Source: Pogonophryne albipinna (Eukaryota; Chordata; Actinopteri; Perciformes; Artedidraconidae). From it: DNA of 64,000 nucleotides. A program made the translations under genes and the position numbers. Position 1 is the first letter of the stretch. Each line of letters opens with the position of its first letter. The notes beneath the pieces are model-generated. The model made no database searches and had not been told where the DNA came from. It was given only the letters and a program-made list of their open reading frames with translations. The stretch spans positions 50,001 through 114,000 of the forward strand of contig JAPTMU010000275.1 in assembly GCA_028583405.1 (NCBI GenBank), written 5' to 3'. Below, piece after piece: positions 14,341 through 26,900 of the stretch.

Positions 14341-16010
14341 TTGCGGAGCTATCAGCCAGAAAAGAGAACGTAAACAACATCCGGTTTCAAAAATATTACA
14401 ATAATTTCGTCTTACCTTTTTTGATTTGTGATCAAAAGTTGTGTTCACCGGAATAAAAACGCCGCTCAAGGTTAATCCAATGTCTTTGTGTCACGTAGAA
14501 ATGTTGACTGATAATCCTTCATCATATTTATGGCAATATACTGGGTATAAAATGTTGCCGTCCAGGCGTGCACTTTCAGATATGCTTTGTTCGCTTCTCT
14601 ATTACGTCCGCTATGGTAATTTTTACGTTGATTTGGGAACTGCCCATCGATTCTATTGGTTCTGATGGTTAAGAAAAAGGTGTAAATCACACGAATCGAC
14701 CAATGGGTTCCAGAGATATGGTCCTGCGTAAAGTATAAATAATGCCAGCCAGTTTAAGTACTTTACGCAGGCGGCTTCATTTATTGTTTACTACTCACAG
14801 CAGGCATTACAGCAGGACCCAGAGCACACGGAGCACAGAGCGGACAGCAGATAACGGAATTACAGTTTTATTGCTTATAGATTATCAGAACATTTCAAAG
14901 GGGACACAGCCCCATTGGATATTAACCTATGGATTAACTACATCATCGTTTTTATCGTTTTAATGCCATTGAAGACCAGTTTAGACCAGGCAAAGAGGAA
15001 GGTAAGCCATTAGCCTAGCACATGCTAGTACCTAGCTCCACTTGTTTTGATGTACGTTTTTGTTGATAACGTCGCAAGTTTGTATCTTTCAGTGTTGAGG
15101 TGGGCACCGTTAGATTCTGTGTCTTTACGATCATAAACGATGTGTTGGATGTGCAGCTAGCCTAGGATAAGTAATAAGGGAGCTAGGAGTGATTTTCGGT
15201 GCAGTAATAGGTTAGCATTTTTCGCTCGGGGCTAATTCAGATGCTCACTGTTAGCATTGTGTTTTTTTTGAAAAAATAAATGAAAAAGATCAGTTAAATG
15301 AGTTTTTCCCGTTATATGGATATAAAATATTCATAGTTTATTAAATAGTAAGGTTCCTTAGACGTTGTTTCCTGCAAATGACGCGATTTCGGTCCGTGGG
15401 GCCTATAAGTGCTATATAAATAAACTTGCCTTGCCTTGCCTAAGAGGATAACAGAGTATGTTCTTATATATATATATTTTTTTTTTTCACAACAGTTGTA
15501 TTTGGATGGAATGAATACCTATAGTGAAAATTGAAAGTAATAAAATGATTTTTACAGTGAAAAAGTTCAAATGGAACTGATGGTTCCCAAATTACCCAGA
15601 GGTGAGTCCGCCTGGACTTTATTTTTCTAAACCTCTCTAAAAAGGTCAAATATAACTTGTTTTGCATCAATCTTGATACAGGGTACTTATTATATGTTAT
15701 AGTTTAGATTCCTAAAGCTTTTAGTCTACTAACCCATCATTCAAGGGTGGTTTTTACTATAAGTAATGTTTTTCTTTTAGGCGGACATTAGAATTTACAT
15801 GTTTTTACTATGTTCCATCTGAATTTACTTTAAAATAAAAACATCTATATTGATTCTGACACTTCTACATCCAACTCACAGATGTAACCTTGCTTTGAGA
15901 GAAAAGATGATTAATTTACCCCTTTTAGCAGTGAAGATATAGTCTTTGTTGTGTTAGTGGCATTTTCGAGCCTGAAACCTGAAAAACAGGCTCAGGGCTT
16001 AAGAGGTTAA
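14341..16010. repeat. Rearranged TTAA-type MITE relatives
   Basis: About 14860-15380 matches 24390-24890 in the same orientation (shared 'attaacctatggattaact', 'ttttaatgccattgaagacca', 'gttagcattgtg'). About 14690-14720 matches 19000-19030 inverted. The right edge at 15955-16006 is an inverted relative of the left end of the MITE at 18902 and is followed by TTAA (16007-16010). The arrangement is not collinear, so this is a mosaic. 15395-15442 carries a LINE 3' tail with (TTGCC)n. Confidence 0.5.
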
Positions 16011-17310
16011 ATACATTTAATTCAAGCTAAGATACATTAGCTAGTTAGTGCTCTTACCTGTGTGCCTCCTTCAAACAGCATTATAACCAGACTGTATCTT
16101 AAAATGATAAGTACGAGTTATAGCTTGATTTTAGATAAACAATTCAAAAGACAAAATCAACTAAATGTATTGAAAGACCAATCTTTATTTTAAGGTGCCT
16201 TTTCTTTAAACCTTCAGATGTGAGATATTAGTTATGCAGTAATAGTATTGACAATAAAAAAATACTGAGCAACTTCAGTTGAGTTAACTTTATATTTCAT
16301 ATTGTCTAAAAAGCATTTATTACACATTTCCCCCCCTCTCATATTCACAGTGTGTACCAATTGAGACTGTATTTCCCGTCAGGTGTCATCTCTCTAACCG
16401 GAGTACTGTTTTGGATGAAGCGGCTCCAGCACAAACATTACAACATCAGATTCCCCAATAGTAGGTGTAGCAGTACGTACAGCAAGTTGCATTACATAGA
16501 TTGTTTTGAACACACCTTCAAAACAGCATTGTGATTATATTACTGGATGGAAACTGAAAGCACGGGAACATTAATAAACTACATAACAGAAAGTATGAAT
16601 AACAATAATGAAGTTGTGACTGTAGAAATGTTTATACTTTATATTATTTACTGTAAATGTTTAATTTAGATTTGATTATTATAATTATTCTTTATATCTA
16701 TCTATCTATCTATCTATATAAATCTCACAATGGGGTAGGTTACAGGAACTTTTCATCAACAGATTGTTTTAGTCTGGCTTAACTCTTCACTGATTGGTTA
16801 CACACACTTTAAATGTACTGGCTATACAAAACAGAAGGTTGGGCTCATTATCATATTAAAAAATGCCCGTTTTTTAGGCGAGAAAAACGCCCGTTTTTAC
16901 AAAAAAATGGGCGGAATAGTGGCATATTGGGCTTTCCATACCCGCGAGGGTTTAATGTGAGCGCCATGGTCATTTTATGTTCGTGTAAAAGCACATTTTT
17001 CACTCGCGCGCTAAAATATTGACCCAATTCTGGCTCCATAAACTGGCTCATTGCAAAGAAGTAGACAGGGTTGGGAGAGAGTGAAGAGAGAGAGAGAGGT
17101 TCCAGTTTGTTGTGTTGAGAATATTCAGGAGAATATTTGTCATTATTCCAATGATAATAAACAAACATTTGCATAAAGAATATTTGTCCACTCATATGGT
17201 GATAAGAGTATTAAAAACTTGACAAATATTCCTCTAAGGTACATTTAGAACAGATACAAAATGTGCGATTAATTTGCGATTAACTATTTTAATCGACTGA
17301 CAGCCCTAAT
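16011..17310. repeat. Non-coding DNA with short repeats
   Basis: Mostly AT-rich with no supported gene. (TATC)n lies at about 16690-16719. 16855-17095 is a CG-containing block starting near 'gcccgttttttaggcg'. 17100-17310 repeats the block at 13000-13255. 17311-17508 lies directly downstream of the NLRP1-like stop codon and is probably part of its 3' UTR, though no AATAAA was seen on the minus strand there. Confidence 0.45.
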
Positions 17311-17508
17311 ATATATATATACATACATAAACCAAAGGAAGGCCAATACGGGTAGCTGCTCTCAGGAGGGAGTCCAGGAGAAAAGAGAGAAGGAAAGTAG
17401 CCTTTCGCTCAGAATCTGTGTTACCTTCAAGGACAAGGGGAAAAATGTACAGGTAACAAAACAGAGGACTAGACTTCAACTGTCACACACACTCCACAAG
17501 GTTTAGCC

Positions 17509-17969
17509 TCAGCTCAAGTTGAGCTTTCTGTAAAGATACGGGTCCAGCTCTCGGAGAGCATTGATCAGAACCCTGCTGGCTGCAGCTCCTTTATTTCGCA
17601 CCGCGTCCACCACCTCTCGTGCTCCGTCATTTTTGGGTTTGATTCTGGCTGACGTCATTTCAGATTCACTGATCACTTCAGACTCAAAGAGTTTATCCAG
17701 AAGGTCGTTCAGGACAGTTGGAGTCACTCCTCTAATGAACTCTGTCCGAACTGAGAGCAGCCTCTGGTCTGCTGGGACTCTGCTCTCTGCTGAGACTCTG
17801 CTCTCTGCTGGGACTCTGCTCTCTGCTGAGACTCTGCTCTCTGCTGAGACTCTGCTCTCTGCTGAGACTCTGCTCTCTGCTGAGACTCTGCTCTCTGCTG
17901 AGACTCTGCTCTCTGCTGGGACTCTGCTCTCTGCTGGGACATTTCTCTGGGACAATGCATGTCTTGGAC
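17509..17969 (-). CDS. nlrp1-like: NLRP1-like exon: repeat linker and C-terminal CARD
   Basis: The last coding exon (461 bp), acceptor tttatctaccag. After PRHALSQRN come ten six-residue units of [12 protein letters not shown] type (17940-17761), then a CARD from about [20 protein letters not shown] to the end [16 protein letters not shown], stop TGA at 17511-17509. CARDs of this kind bind the CARD of caspase-1-type proteases or of ASC. The domain is complete, with the six-helix length of about 85 residues. Confidence 0.9.
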
Positions 17970-20900
17970 CTGGTAGATAAACAGGGAAAATACTTTTGTT
18001 AACCAACAATCACATTAAACAGATCTCTTAAAAATTCAAGTAACTCGACAATCCCAGAGGTGGATTTCTGTTCGGTTAAGGTTATAATATGTAACATTTC
18101 CTCATTCAAATGGATAAAAACTCCTACACCTGTATTATTTATACTTGGTTGAGTTGTGTACATAGATTATTCCAAATGGTTCGGAGGGATGTGTAATTTT
18201 AAAGGTAACAGTACGTTTCATCACGGTCTCCTGTAATCCACTGAAGCATGAGAAGCTGAAGACTACAACTCCCATGATGCCACGCTATTTCACCACCACA
18301 CCACAGTAGTTATTACTATAGTTTTAGAACATTACAGGTTGTGTGTTTAATGTCGTAATGATGCACTGCCATGGAGCCTTAATAGAGAAGGCTATGAGAT
18401 GGAGCTTTAGAGATATCAGTCTATCACTGGGTCTGAGCTCAGGTGGAGTCTTTACCTTCCAGTGACAGGCGACAATACCAGACTTCATTTCCATCTTCGT
18501 CCTTGAGCTTCAAATCCACTCTCTCTGTGCTCGTCGTCAGGGAAACTTGAAATGTCGGATCGTAATCCGGTCCAAAACTTGATTCAAATGTTTTACTCTG
18601 AAAACCAGAAGCAGAAGTTAAACGTTTATCTGTTTCTTTCCTGATTGTGGATCCACATGCAGATACATGTGTGTTAATGATCATTGTGTTCCTTTAGAGG
18701 AGTATCAGTGACTCACCTCAGGCTGAATGAAGAAGCCCTCAGGTTCACAGTGCACACTGTAACCTTTGTACAGTTCTAGCTCACAGTCGGAGGAGATTGT
18801 GATGTTCTCAGCACATCTGTGTTGATCAGCAACCTTCAGTAACATAGTAACTTTAGTTATGCTCGGATAGTCAAGGCAACTTTATTTAAAGATCACATTA
18901 ACCTGTTAGACGGCAAGCCTGTTTTTCAGGTCTCAGCCTCGAAAATGACATTTCCAGAACAAATGATCATATCTTCCCTTCTGGGGTGGAAATGGGCGTT
19001 TTTACCGTTTCTCTGGAACCCATTGGTTGATTTTGGTGATTGACCTCTCTTTCTGACCGTTAGTGTCGCAATATTATGAAGGACCCAAATGCAGCACTTG
19101 AGAAACCACGGAGAATTGGTAATGTACTTTATTGGTAATAATACCAGAGCAGAGGAATACCGGATGATGTACAGGCAAACAAACCGGAGGACAGCGGGCA
19201 GAAGGTGAGTCAGGGCCGGGCAGAGGGTCACGGAGCAGGCGAGGCGGTCAACGAAGGTACAGGCAGGGTCAGACAGCAGGCAAGGCAGGATAGTCCAAGG
19301 ACAGGCAGGATCAGGGATCAGGCAGAACAGGCAGGTCGGGGACAGACAGGGTCGGAACCGGGTAGGCAATCTGGTGACAAATGCGTGAAAGACTAGCATG
19401 AAGGCAAAGTACGATCTGGCAACGGGTGTGTGTCTGGTGAGGGTTTAAATACTGGCAGTGAAGCTAATGGGTGCAGAAGAGAAAGAGAGTGAGCAAAAAC
19501 GTGGGTGTGGTTAACAGGTGAGACAGGTGAATGGAAAACTACTGGTGAATGATGGAGCAGACTGTGACAGAACCCCCCCCCCCCTTAATGGACGGCTCCT
19601 GACGTCCCTAAACGCTAATCTACAGAGGAGGGTGGGAGGTAGGGTTAGTACTCATCTGAAAAAGTTCTTTCGGCCTCCTTCTCCTGCCCCCTGTGGGAAT
19701 TGGCGTCCTCATCAGAAGCAGGCCCCTCGCTGTCCTCCTCGGAAGAGCTGACAGTAAGTGGAGAGACTCTCCCTGTGTCTCTGCCCGTCGATGTGATGAC
19801 CTTAGAAGGTTGCTCAGGATTGCGCCGATGGAACTCTCTGATGAGCCGGGGGTCCAACACATGACGAGCTGGAACCCAAGACCTCTCCTCAGGGCCGTAA
19901 CTCTCCCAGTCTACCAGGTACTGGATTCCTCTCCCTCTGCGACGGGAACGAAGCAGTCGATGGAAGATGTATGTAGGTCCGCCGCCAATTATCCGGGGGG
20001 GTGGTGGAGGAGGGACCCGGACAGGTTTGATCCTGGAAATGTGAAAGGTGGGATGGACCCGCAGAGTCCGAGGCAGCCTTACTGCTGCGTGATTGATTAT
20101 CCTTATAATCTCAAAAGGTCCAATGAACCTCGATGAAAGCTTTTTGGACTCCACCCATAAAGGAATATCCTGGGCGGACAGCCATACCTTTTGGCCCACC
20201 TGGTAGACGGTTGCCTTGGAACGTTGGCGGGTTGGCAGAGGAGGCGTACCGGTTGGCCGAACGAACAAGAGTTATCCGGGCTTGATTCCAGGTCTGGCGA
20301 CAGCGACGGATGAAAGCCTGGAAGGACGGACGGACAGGTAACCTCCCTCTCCAGGGCCGGAAACAGAGGGGGTTGGAATGTATGCACACTGAAATGGGGA
20401 CAGCTTGGTGGCTGAACTGATCAGCGTGTTGTGGGCGTACTCGACCCAGAGCAGTTGTTTAGCCCAGGCCGCTGGGTGCTTGGAGGCTATACAACGTAAA
20501 GCCGTCTCCATCTCCTGGTTCTTCTTTCAGTCTGACCGTTGGATTGAGGATGGAAACCGGATTACAGACTGACCGTGGCCCCAATGAGCGTGCAGAACTC
20601 ACTCCAGAACACCGAGGTAAATTGGGGACCACGATCGGAAACCACACCGGTAGGTAGCCCATGGAGCCGGAACACGTGGAACAGGAACAGCTCCGCCGTC
20701 TCTTTAGCTGAGCGGAGCTCCAGCTGGAGCTTGGTTAGAAGACTTGTGTTGATTGCACACAGGGCAGGCATTAACAAATTCCCTGGTGTCCTCCTTAAGT
20801 GTTGCCCACCAAAACCTTTGCTGGACTACCTCCCGGGTACGTTGGATACCAGGATGGCAGGTGAGTCTGGAGTTGTGGGCCCACTGGATAACATCAGACC

Positions 20901-23900
20901 TCAACATCTGCGGAACGAACAGGCGGTTCGGAGGACAGGCACTGGGTCCCGGCTGGTCCTCCAGGGCGGCCTTGACCCTCTCCTCCACTGCCCAGGTGAG
21001 GGCGGCGACGAGCTGAGGAGTCGGAAGGATGGTGTCCGAGCCTCTGGGAATGTTCCCTCCCTCCCCAAACTGACAAGACAGAGCGTCAGCCTTAATGTTC
21101 CGAGAACCAGGGCGGTAGGAGAGGGAGAAATTGAACCGAGTGAAAAAGAGGGCCCATCTAGCCTGTCGGGAATTCAGTCTGCGGGCCGACCGGATGTATT
21201 CCAAATTCTTGTGATCGGTCCACACCAGGAAAGGTTGACTGGTCCTCTCGAGCCAGTGACGCCACTCCTCCAGAGCCAACTTCACTGCTAGCAGCTCCCG
21301 GTTTCCTACATCATAGTTTCTTTCCGCTGGTGTCAAACGCCTCGAAAAGAAAGCACAAGGATTTCGTTTTTGACTGTTCGTTGCTCGCTGAGACAGGATG
21401 GCCCCTACCCCCATATCAGAAGCATCCACCTCCAAAACAAATTGTCTTTCAGGATCGGGTACTCGGAGGATGGGGGCGGAGGTGAACCTGGCCTTAAGGT
21501 TCTGGAACGCCTCCTCAGCCGAGGAGGACCACTGGAACATAACCTTAGAGGAGGTCAGGGCTGTGAGTGGAACGGCCAAGATGCTGTATCCACAAATGAA
21601 CCTCCGGTAGAAGTTGGCGAACCCGAGGAACTGTTGTAGCCGCTTCCGGGAGTCTGGAACCGGCCAGGAAGTGACTGCATCAACCTTGGAGGGGTCCATC
21701 TCGATGCTCCCCTGTCCCACGATGTATCCCAGAAAAGAGACAGAGGATGTGTGAAACTCACACTTCTATGTCTTAACAAACAGCGAGTTCTCCAGCAATC
21801 TCTTGAGAACCGCCTGGACATGGTGCACGTGTTATTTCAGAGTCTTGGAAAAGATCAGGATGTCATCCAAGTAAATGAATACATGCCGGTCCAACATGTC
21901 ACGGAGCACGTCATTTACCAACGCCTGGAATACTGCAGGGGCGTTGGTAAGTCCAAAAGGCATCACCAGATACTCGTAGTGCCCCGAGGCGGTGTTGAAG
22001 GCGGTCTTCCACTCATCCCCCTCGCGAATACATACCAAGTGGTACGCGTTACGCAAGTCCAGCTTGGTGAATATGGTTGCTCCCTGCAGCAACTCGAATG
22101 CAGAGGAGATAAGAGGCAGTGGGTATCGATTCTTTATAGTAATGTCATTAAGACCCATGAAAGTCGATACAGGGCCTTAGGGTCTTGTCTTTCTTCTCCA
22201 CAAAGAAGAACCCCGCTCCAGGTGATGAGGAAGGGCAAATAATCCCAGCCGCCAGAGAGTTATTGATATAAGTCTCCATGGAAACTCTTTCCGGAGCAGA
22301 CAGGGAGTACAATCGACCCCTGGGAGGGCTGGTGCCGGGATGCAGGTCGATGGCACAGTCGTAAGGCCGGTGTGGTGGTAGGGAAGTAGCCCTCGTCTTG
22401 CTGAATACTTTCTTGAAGTCCAGATATTACGGTGGAACCCCTGTAACATCCGGAACTTGGCTGGGGTTCACCGAACGCTGAGTCGCGGCAGCCTGTTTCA
22501 GACAGATCTGATGACAAGAGGGGCTCCACCCCAAAATGGCTCCCGTCTCCCAGTCAATGTTAGGGTTGTGGGGGCGGAGCCATGGGTAACACAGGATAAG
22601 CGGGATATGTGGAGACCGGAGAACATGAAACTGAATAGTTTCGTGATGGTTCCCGGACAGGAGCATGTGAACGGGTACAGTCTGATGAGTCACTGTCCCC
22701 AGCAGTTGACCGTCCAAGGCGCTGGCTGGAACTGGGCGAGATAAGGGAACCCGGTCTATTCCCAACTGCAGCATAAGCTCTTCATCCATAATACTCGCGT
22801 CCGAACCAGAGTCAATAAAAACTGCAAGAGCCTGAGAGCTATCCGGTAATAGCAACCTGGCGTGGCTCAATGGTCTCTGAGCGGAAACAAATCCAGGGGT
22901 TTGGCTCACCAGTATGTTCCCCATTACTGCTGAGCCCTGCCTTTTACTGGGCAGCGAGAAACCAAATGGCCGGCCCGGCCGCAGTAGAGACATAAGTTAC
23001 TTCATCTGCGATGTTCACGTTCCTCCAAGGTGAGGCTGGTGCGACCCACCTACATGGGCTCATCCCCCCCTGGTTGCGGCTCTGGAGTGAAGGGAGGAGT
23101 CCCAGTCGAACCCGGATGTCGGGGCGCCCAGGCATGTTGAACTCCCTCCGATCGTCGCTCCCGTCTCCGTGTCTGGATGCGCCGATCAATGCGGGAAGTC
23201 AGCTCAATCAGCCCATCCAGTGAGTTGGGCAGATCAAAAGACACCAGCTCGTTTTTAATGTAAGACGCCAAGCCACGCAGATAGGCGTCACACTGGGCTG
23301 CATAATTCCAGTTGCTGAGGGGGCCCCTGGTGCGAAACCCGATAGCATAATCCACCACAGATCCATTACCCTGGCTCAGGCTCAGTAGTCCTCCTGCAGC
23401 GTCTGGACCCACAGACACGGGTCCAAACACCTTGCGTAGCTCCGCGGAAAAAGCGGGGAAAGAAGAGCAGGCGGGTGTCTGCTGCTCCCATTCAGCTGTG
23501 CCCCACAGTCGGGCTTTCCCAGTCAGATGATTGACCGTGAACGCCACACGAGCTGCGTCAGAAGCGAAAGTTTGTGGCTGCAGCGCGAACAGGATAGAAC
23601 AGTTAGTAAGAAACGGGCTGCAGCCCTCCGGTTCCCCGGCGTATAGCTCCGGAGTTCCCACCCGAGGCTCTGGAGTAAATCCCATCGGAAAGGATGCAGA
23701 AGCGGGTGCCGGCGGCATGGGTAGAGGCGCTGGAGCAGCCACTACTGCCGCTAGCTGCTGCACAGTAGCCGTTAGCTGCTGTAGCTGCGCAGCTAAATAG
23801 GTTAGCGTCTGGTCGTGTGTAGAGTTAGCATGATGAGCCTCGGTGGCCAGGGAGGCTATTGAGGCTTCCTGCCTCTGGAGAGCGTCCTCAACTCTCTCAA

Positions 23901-26900
23901 AACGGTCTCTCGGTGAAGAGGAGTGCGCTGGGTCCATGTTCTGGCCAGATCGTTCTGTCACAATCTTATGAAGGACCCAAATGCAGCACTCGAGAAACCA
24001 GTATTGGTAATGTACTTTATTGGTAATAATACCAGAGCAGAGGAATACCGGATGATGTACAGGCAAACGAACTGGAGGACAGCGGGCAGAAGGTGAGTCA
24101 GGGCCGGGCAGAGGGTCAGGGAGGGGGGTGTGTGTCTGTTGAGGGTTTAAATACTGGAAGTGAAGCTAATGGGTGCAGAAGAGAAAGAGAGTGAGCAAAA
24201 ATGTGGGTGTGGTTAACAGGTGAGACAGGTGAATGGAAAACTACTGGTGAAAGATGGAGCAGACTGTGACAGTTAGAGCCAATAGAATCGAATGGGGGTT
24301 GTCACATACGTTACCAAAAAAAGGTGGGGGCTTTGCGCACACAGTTTTGCATCAGAGCGAACCTATCTCTAGCTCTGACATCTGGAAACGGGAAAGAAGG
24401 TTTATTGCTGATGGATTATCAGAAATCATTTCAAAGGGACACAGACACATTGGATTAACCTATGGATTAACTTCAGCAGCGTTTTTATTGTTTTAATGCC
24501 ATTGAAGACCACTTTTGACCAGACAACGACCAAGGTAGGCCAAGTTGCCGGTTTTAGCTACCTAGCACCACATGTTTTGATGTCTGTTCTTGTTAATATC
24601 TCTGCGAGTTCTTATCATAGAGTGATAATGTGTGTACCTATCGATTCTGTGTCTTCTCGCGATGCGAATCAATGGGTTGGATGCGCAAAAAAAAAGGGTT
24701 TTATGAGTGAGTTTCTGTGCAGTTATGCGTTGCTAATTCAGAGGCTGAGCGTTAGCATTGTGTGGTTTTAAAAAAAAAAGAAAAAAGATCAGTTTACTGA
24801 GTTTCTTCCCGTTACATGGATATAAAACATTCATAGTTTATTAAATATTAAGATGCCCTCAGACACTGGTTCCTGCAGATGACGCGTTTTTCCCCCCGGT
24901 ACCTCGGGGAAGGTGCTTAACAGGTTAAACAACAACAAACGTTGACAGACCTGCTCCACAAAGTGATGAGATACACAATCAATCACAACATAATTATAAG
25001 TATTTATTGCCTTTGTAAAGGAATATTACAAATAGATTATTTTAATTCTTTGAGATAAGCTATTGAAGAAGCTATTCCAACGTTAACCAAACCCAAACCG
25101 TCTGTGTCGGTTATACAACACAAAAGGCTGCTGCCCAAGCTGTAACATGTGGCTGGTAGGGATGAGATCACGTTGTCTTGGCAGTGATTCATCTCAGCAG
25201 GTCTTTCAGTTCTGTGTGATGTGTTTAACATTAAAGCCATCAGTTTCCGCAGACAGAAAGACATGCTGAGAGAGAATCATACAAAACCACAAAGAGCGAT
25301 CTGAAGATTTACAGTTCAGATAGATCTTATTCTTCTCCCAGCACGAGAAGGTTTGAGAAGAGGAGCAGTGTGTGTGGAAACAGCAGTGGTTTAAAACCAG
25401 TGTTTAGTCTGATGGTGAGCACATGGCCTTACCTCCTTCTTAGGGACGTTTTTCTGCAGCAGATGTATATCCAGTGTTTGCTCCTCTCTGACCGGGGGTC
25501 TTAGGAACACCAGAATCTTGCCCTTTATCCGCAGAAGCAGAACCCTTTTAAAGATATCCCAGACCAGGCCAAAGAGAGAGAGGTGAGGCACCTTCACCAC
25601 CACGTGAGTGCGTGTGACCTCCAGCGGCTCCAAGATGCTCAGGCCTTCATCAGTGATGTGGACGACAGACAACAGGCCGTCCAGGAGCAGCGCTGTGGAG
25701 CAAAGAGCAGGTCATCTGTTGCATTGCTGCTGAAACAGCTTCATCGTATTCAATGTCACACCACTTTAGCTCAGAGCTAATGTTCATCTAATGTCATTCA
25801 CTTTGGAGCCTCACTAGGATGTACCAGTTTATATCCTCCACCTTTTATTCTAATGTTTCATTATTGTTCCGCCCCCTGTGATCTTTCTGGATGTGAGCAT
25901 TTGCTCTTATGCATAGACTTTATTCATTATTTTTTATTCAACAGACTGCTGAAATGTTTGTAATCTGCTGCCAGAACAGCTTGACTGTGTCCGGTCTCAT
26001 GTCTGAGTGATTCTCTAGATGTGTGAAGAGTTTTCTAAAGCTTTTAGGGCGTAGGAAGTCTAACTTATAAATGTTGTTGTCTGTTGTTTTGTTTTGTACA
26101 TGGTTCAGCCAGACTGACAATGTAAAGAGCAGAAAGAGCAACAGATGAATAAAAAATGTAGAATTCATCAAACTGCTAGCTTAGCATCACAACAGTAACA
26201 GGGGGTTACGTATTGTAACCCTAGTTATATAAGCACAGGCGGAGCCCTCTACTGGACTCTATGGGTACTACTCTCTATCATGCTGTGCGTGCTTTCACCT
26301 ACTGAGTTTACGTAAACGTAGCCGGCCAATCGGGGCGAGCCTACCTGAATGCGCGCGCAGGCCCACATTATATAAAGGCGGCTACACCCGCCGCCCACTA
26401 TCCTATACACTCTTCAGCGAGCGGACTAGGAAAGACAGGGCCCCCAGGTAGAGGGCTCCGCCTGTGCTTATATAACTAGGGTTACAATACGTAACCCCCT
26501 GTTATATTTCACACAGGCTGCGCCCTCTACTGGACTCTATGGGTACAGTGGGCGGAGCCCCGATGTATACACGCCCTGTCATCCAACAACATCGACCCAC
26601 CACACCGTCCCTGACCGGCTTTTGGCTAACATCCATTGCATCCCCACTTCCTCCCATCCGGTTGTAACCGTAGAGAAGTTGGGGCCGCAATTTGGATAAG
26701 GCACACTCACACACGCTTACCTCGTGTAGAGTGTGCATGGAAAAGATCTGTGCGGAGACTCCGTCTGGAGCCTACCGCGCACCATGTTCCCCAGGTCCCT
26801 CAGGAGCATGGGAAAACATAAGTGCACCACGTCCCCCACACTCACACACGCTCCGTGTAGAGTGGGCATGGACAATAGTGAGTAAGGCTCTCCCAGCCTG

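Larger units (their letters stand above)
19064..24271 (-). mobile_element. Gypsy chromodomain retrotransposon (degenerate)
   Basis: A 5208-bp element between 5-bp duplications GTTAG (19059-19063, 24272-24276). LTRs are 19064-19569 (506 bp) and 23956-24271 (316 bp), both TG...CA. The longer LTR has about 190 bp of 'caggcagg'-rich sequence missing from the other. The minus strand carries gag, protease, reverse transcriptase, RNase H, integrase and a chromodomain, in the order of vertebrate chromoviruses. Frameshifts and an integrase deletion make it non-autonomous. It sits in an intron of the NLRP1-like gene, inside the TTAA MITE. Confidence 0.95.
18902..24924 (+). mobile_element. TTAA-target MITE (piggyBac-like), split by a Gypsy element
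   Basis: The edges are CCTGTTAGACGGC (18902) and, inverted, CCTGTTAAGCACC (24924), flanked by TTAA at 18898-18901 and 24925-24928. Removing the Gypsy insertion and one target copy leaves about 810 bp. Parts recur at 14.7-16.0 kb. TTAA targets point to piggyBac or Kolobok; it has no coding capacity. Confidence 0.7.

Noticed and set aside
16352..16534. Small ORF after a pyrimidine-rich stretch, which looked like an exon
   Set aside because: No domain, no matching donor and no neighbouring exons in phase.
20575..21291. 238-residue plus-strand ORF
   Set aside because: Antisense of the Gypsy RNase H/integrase region.
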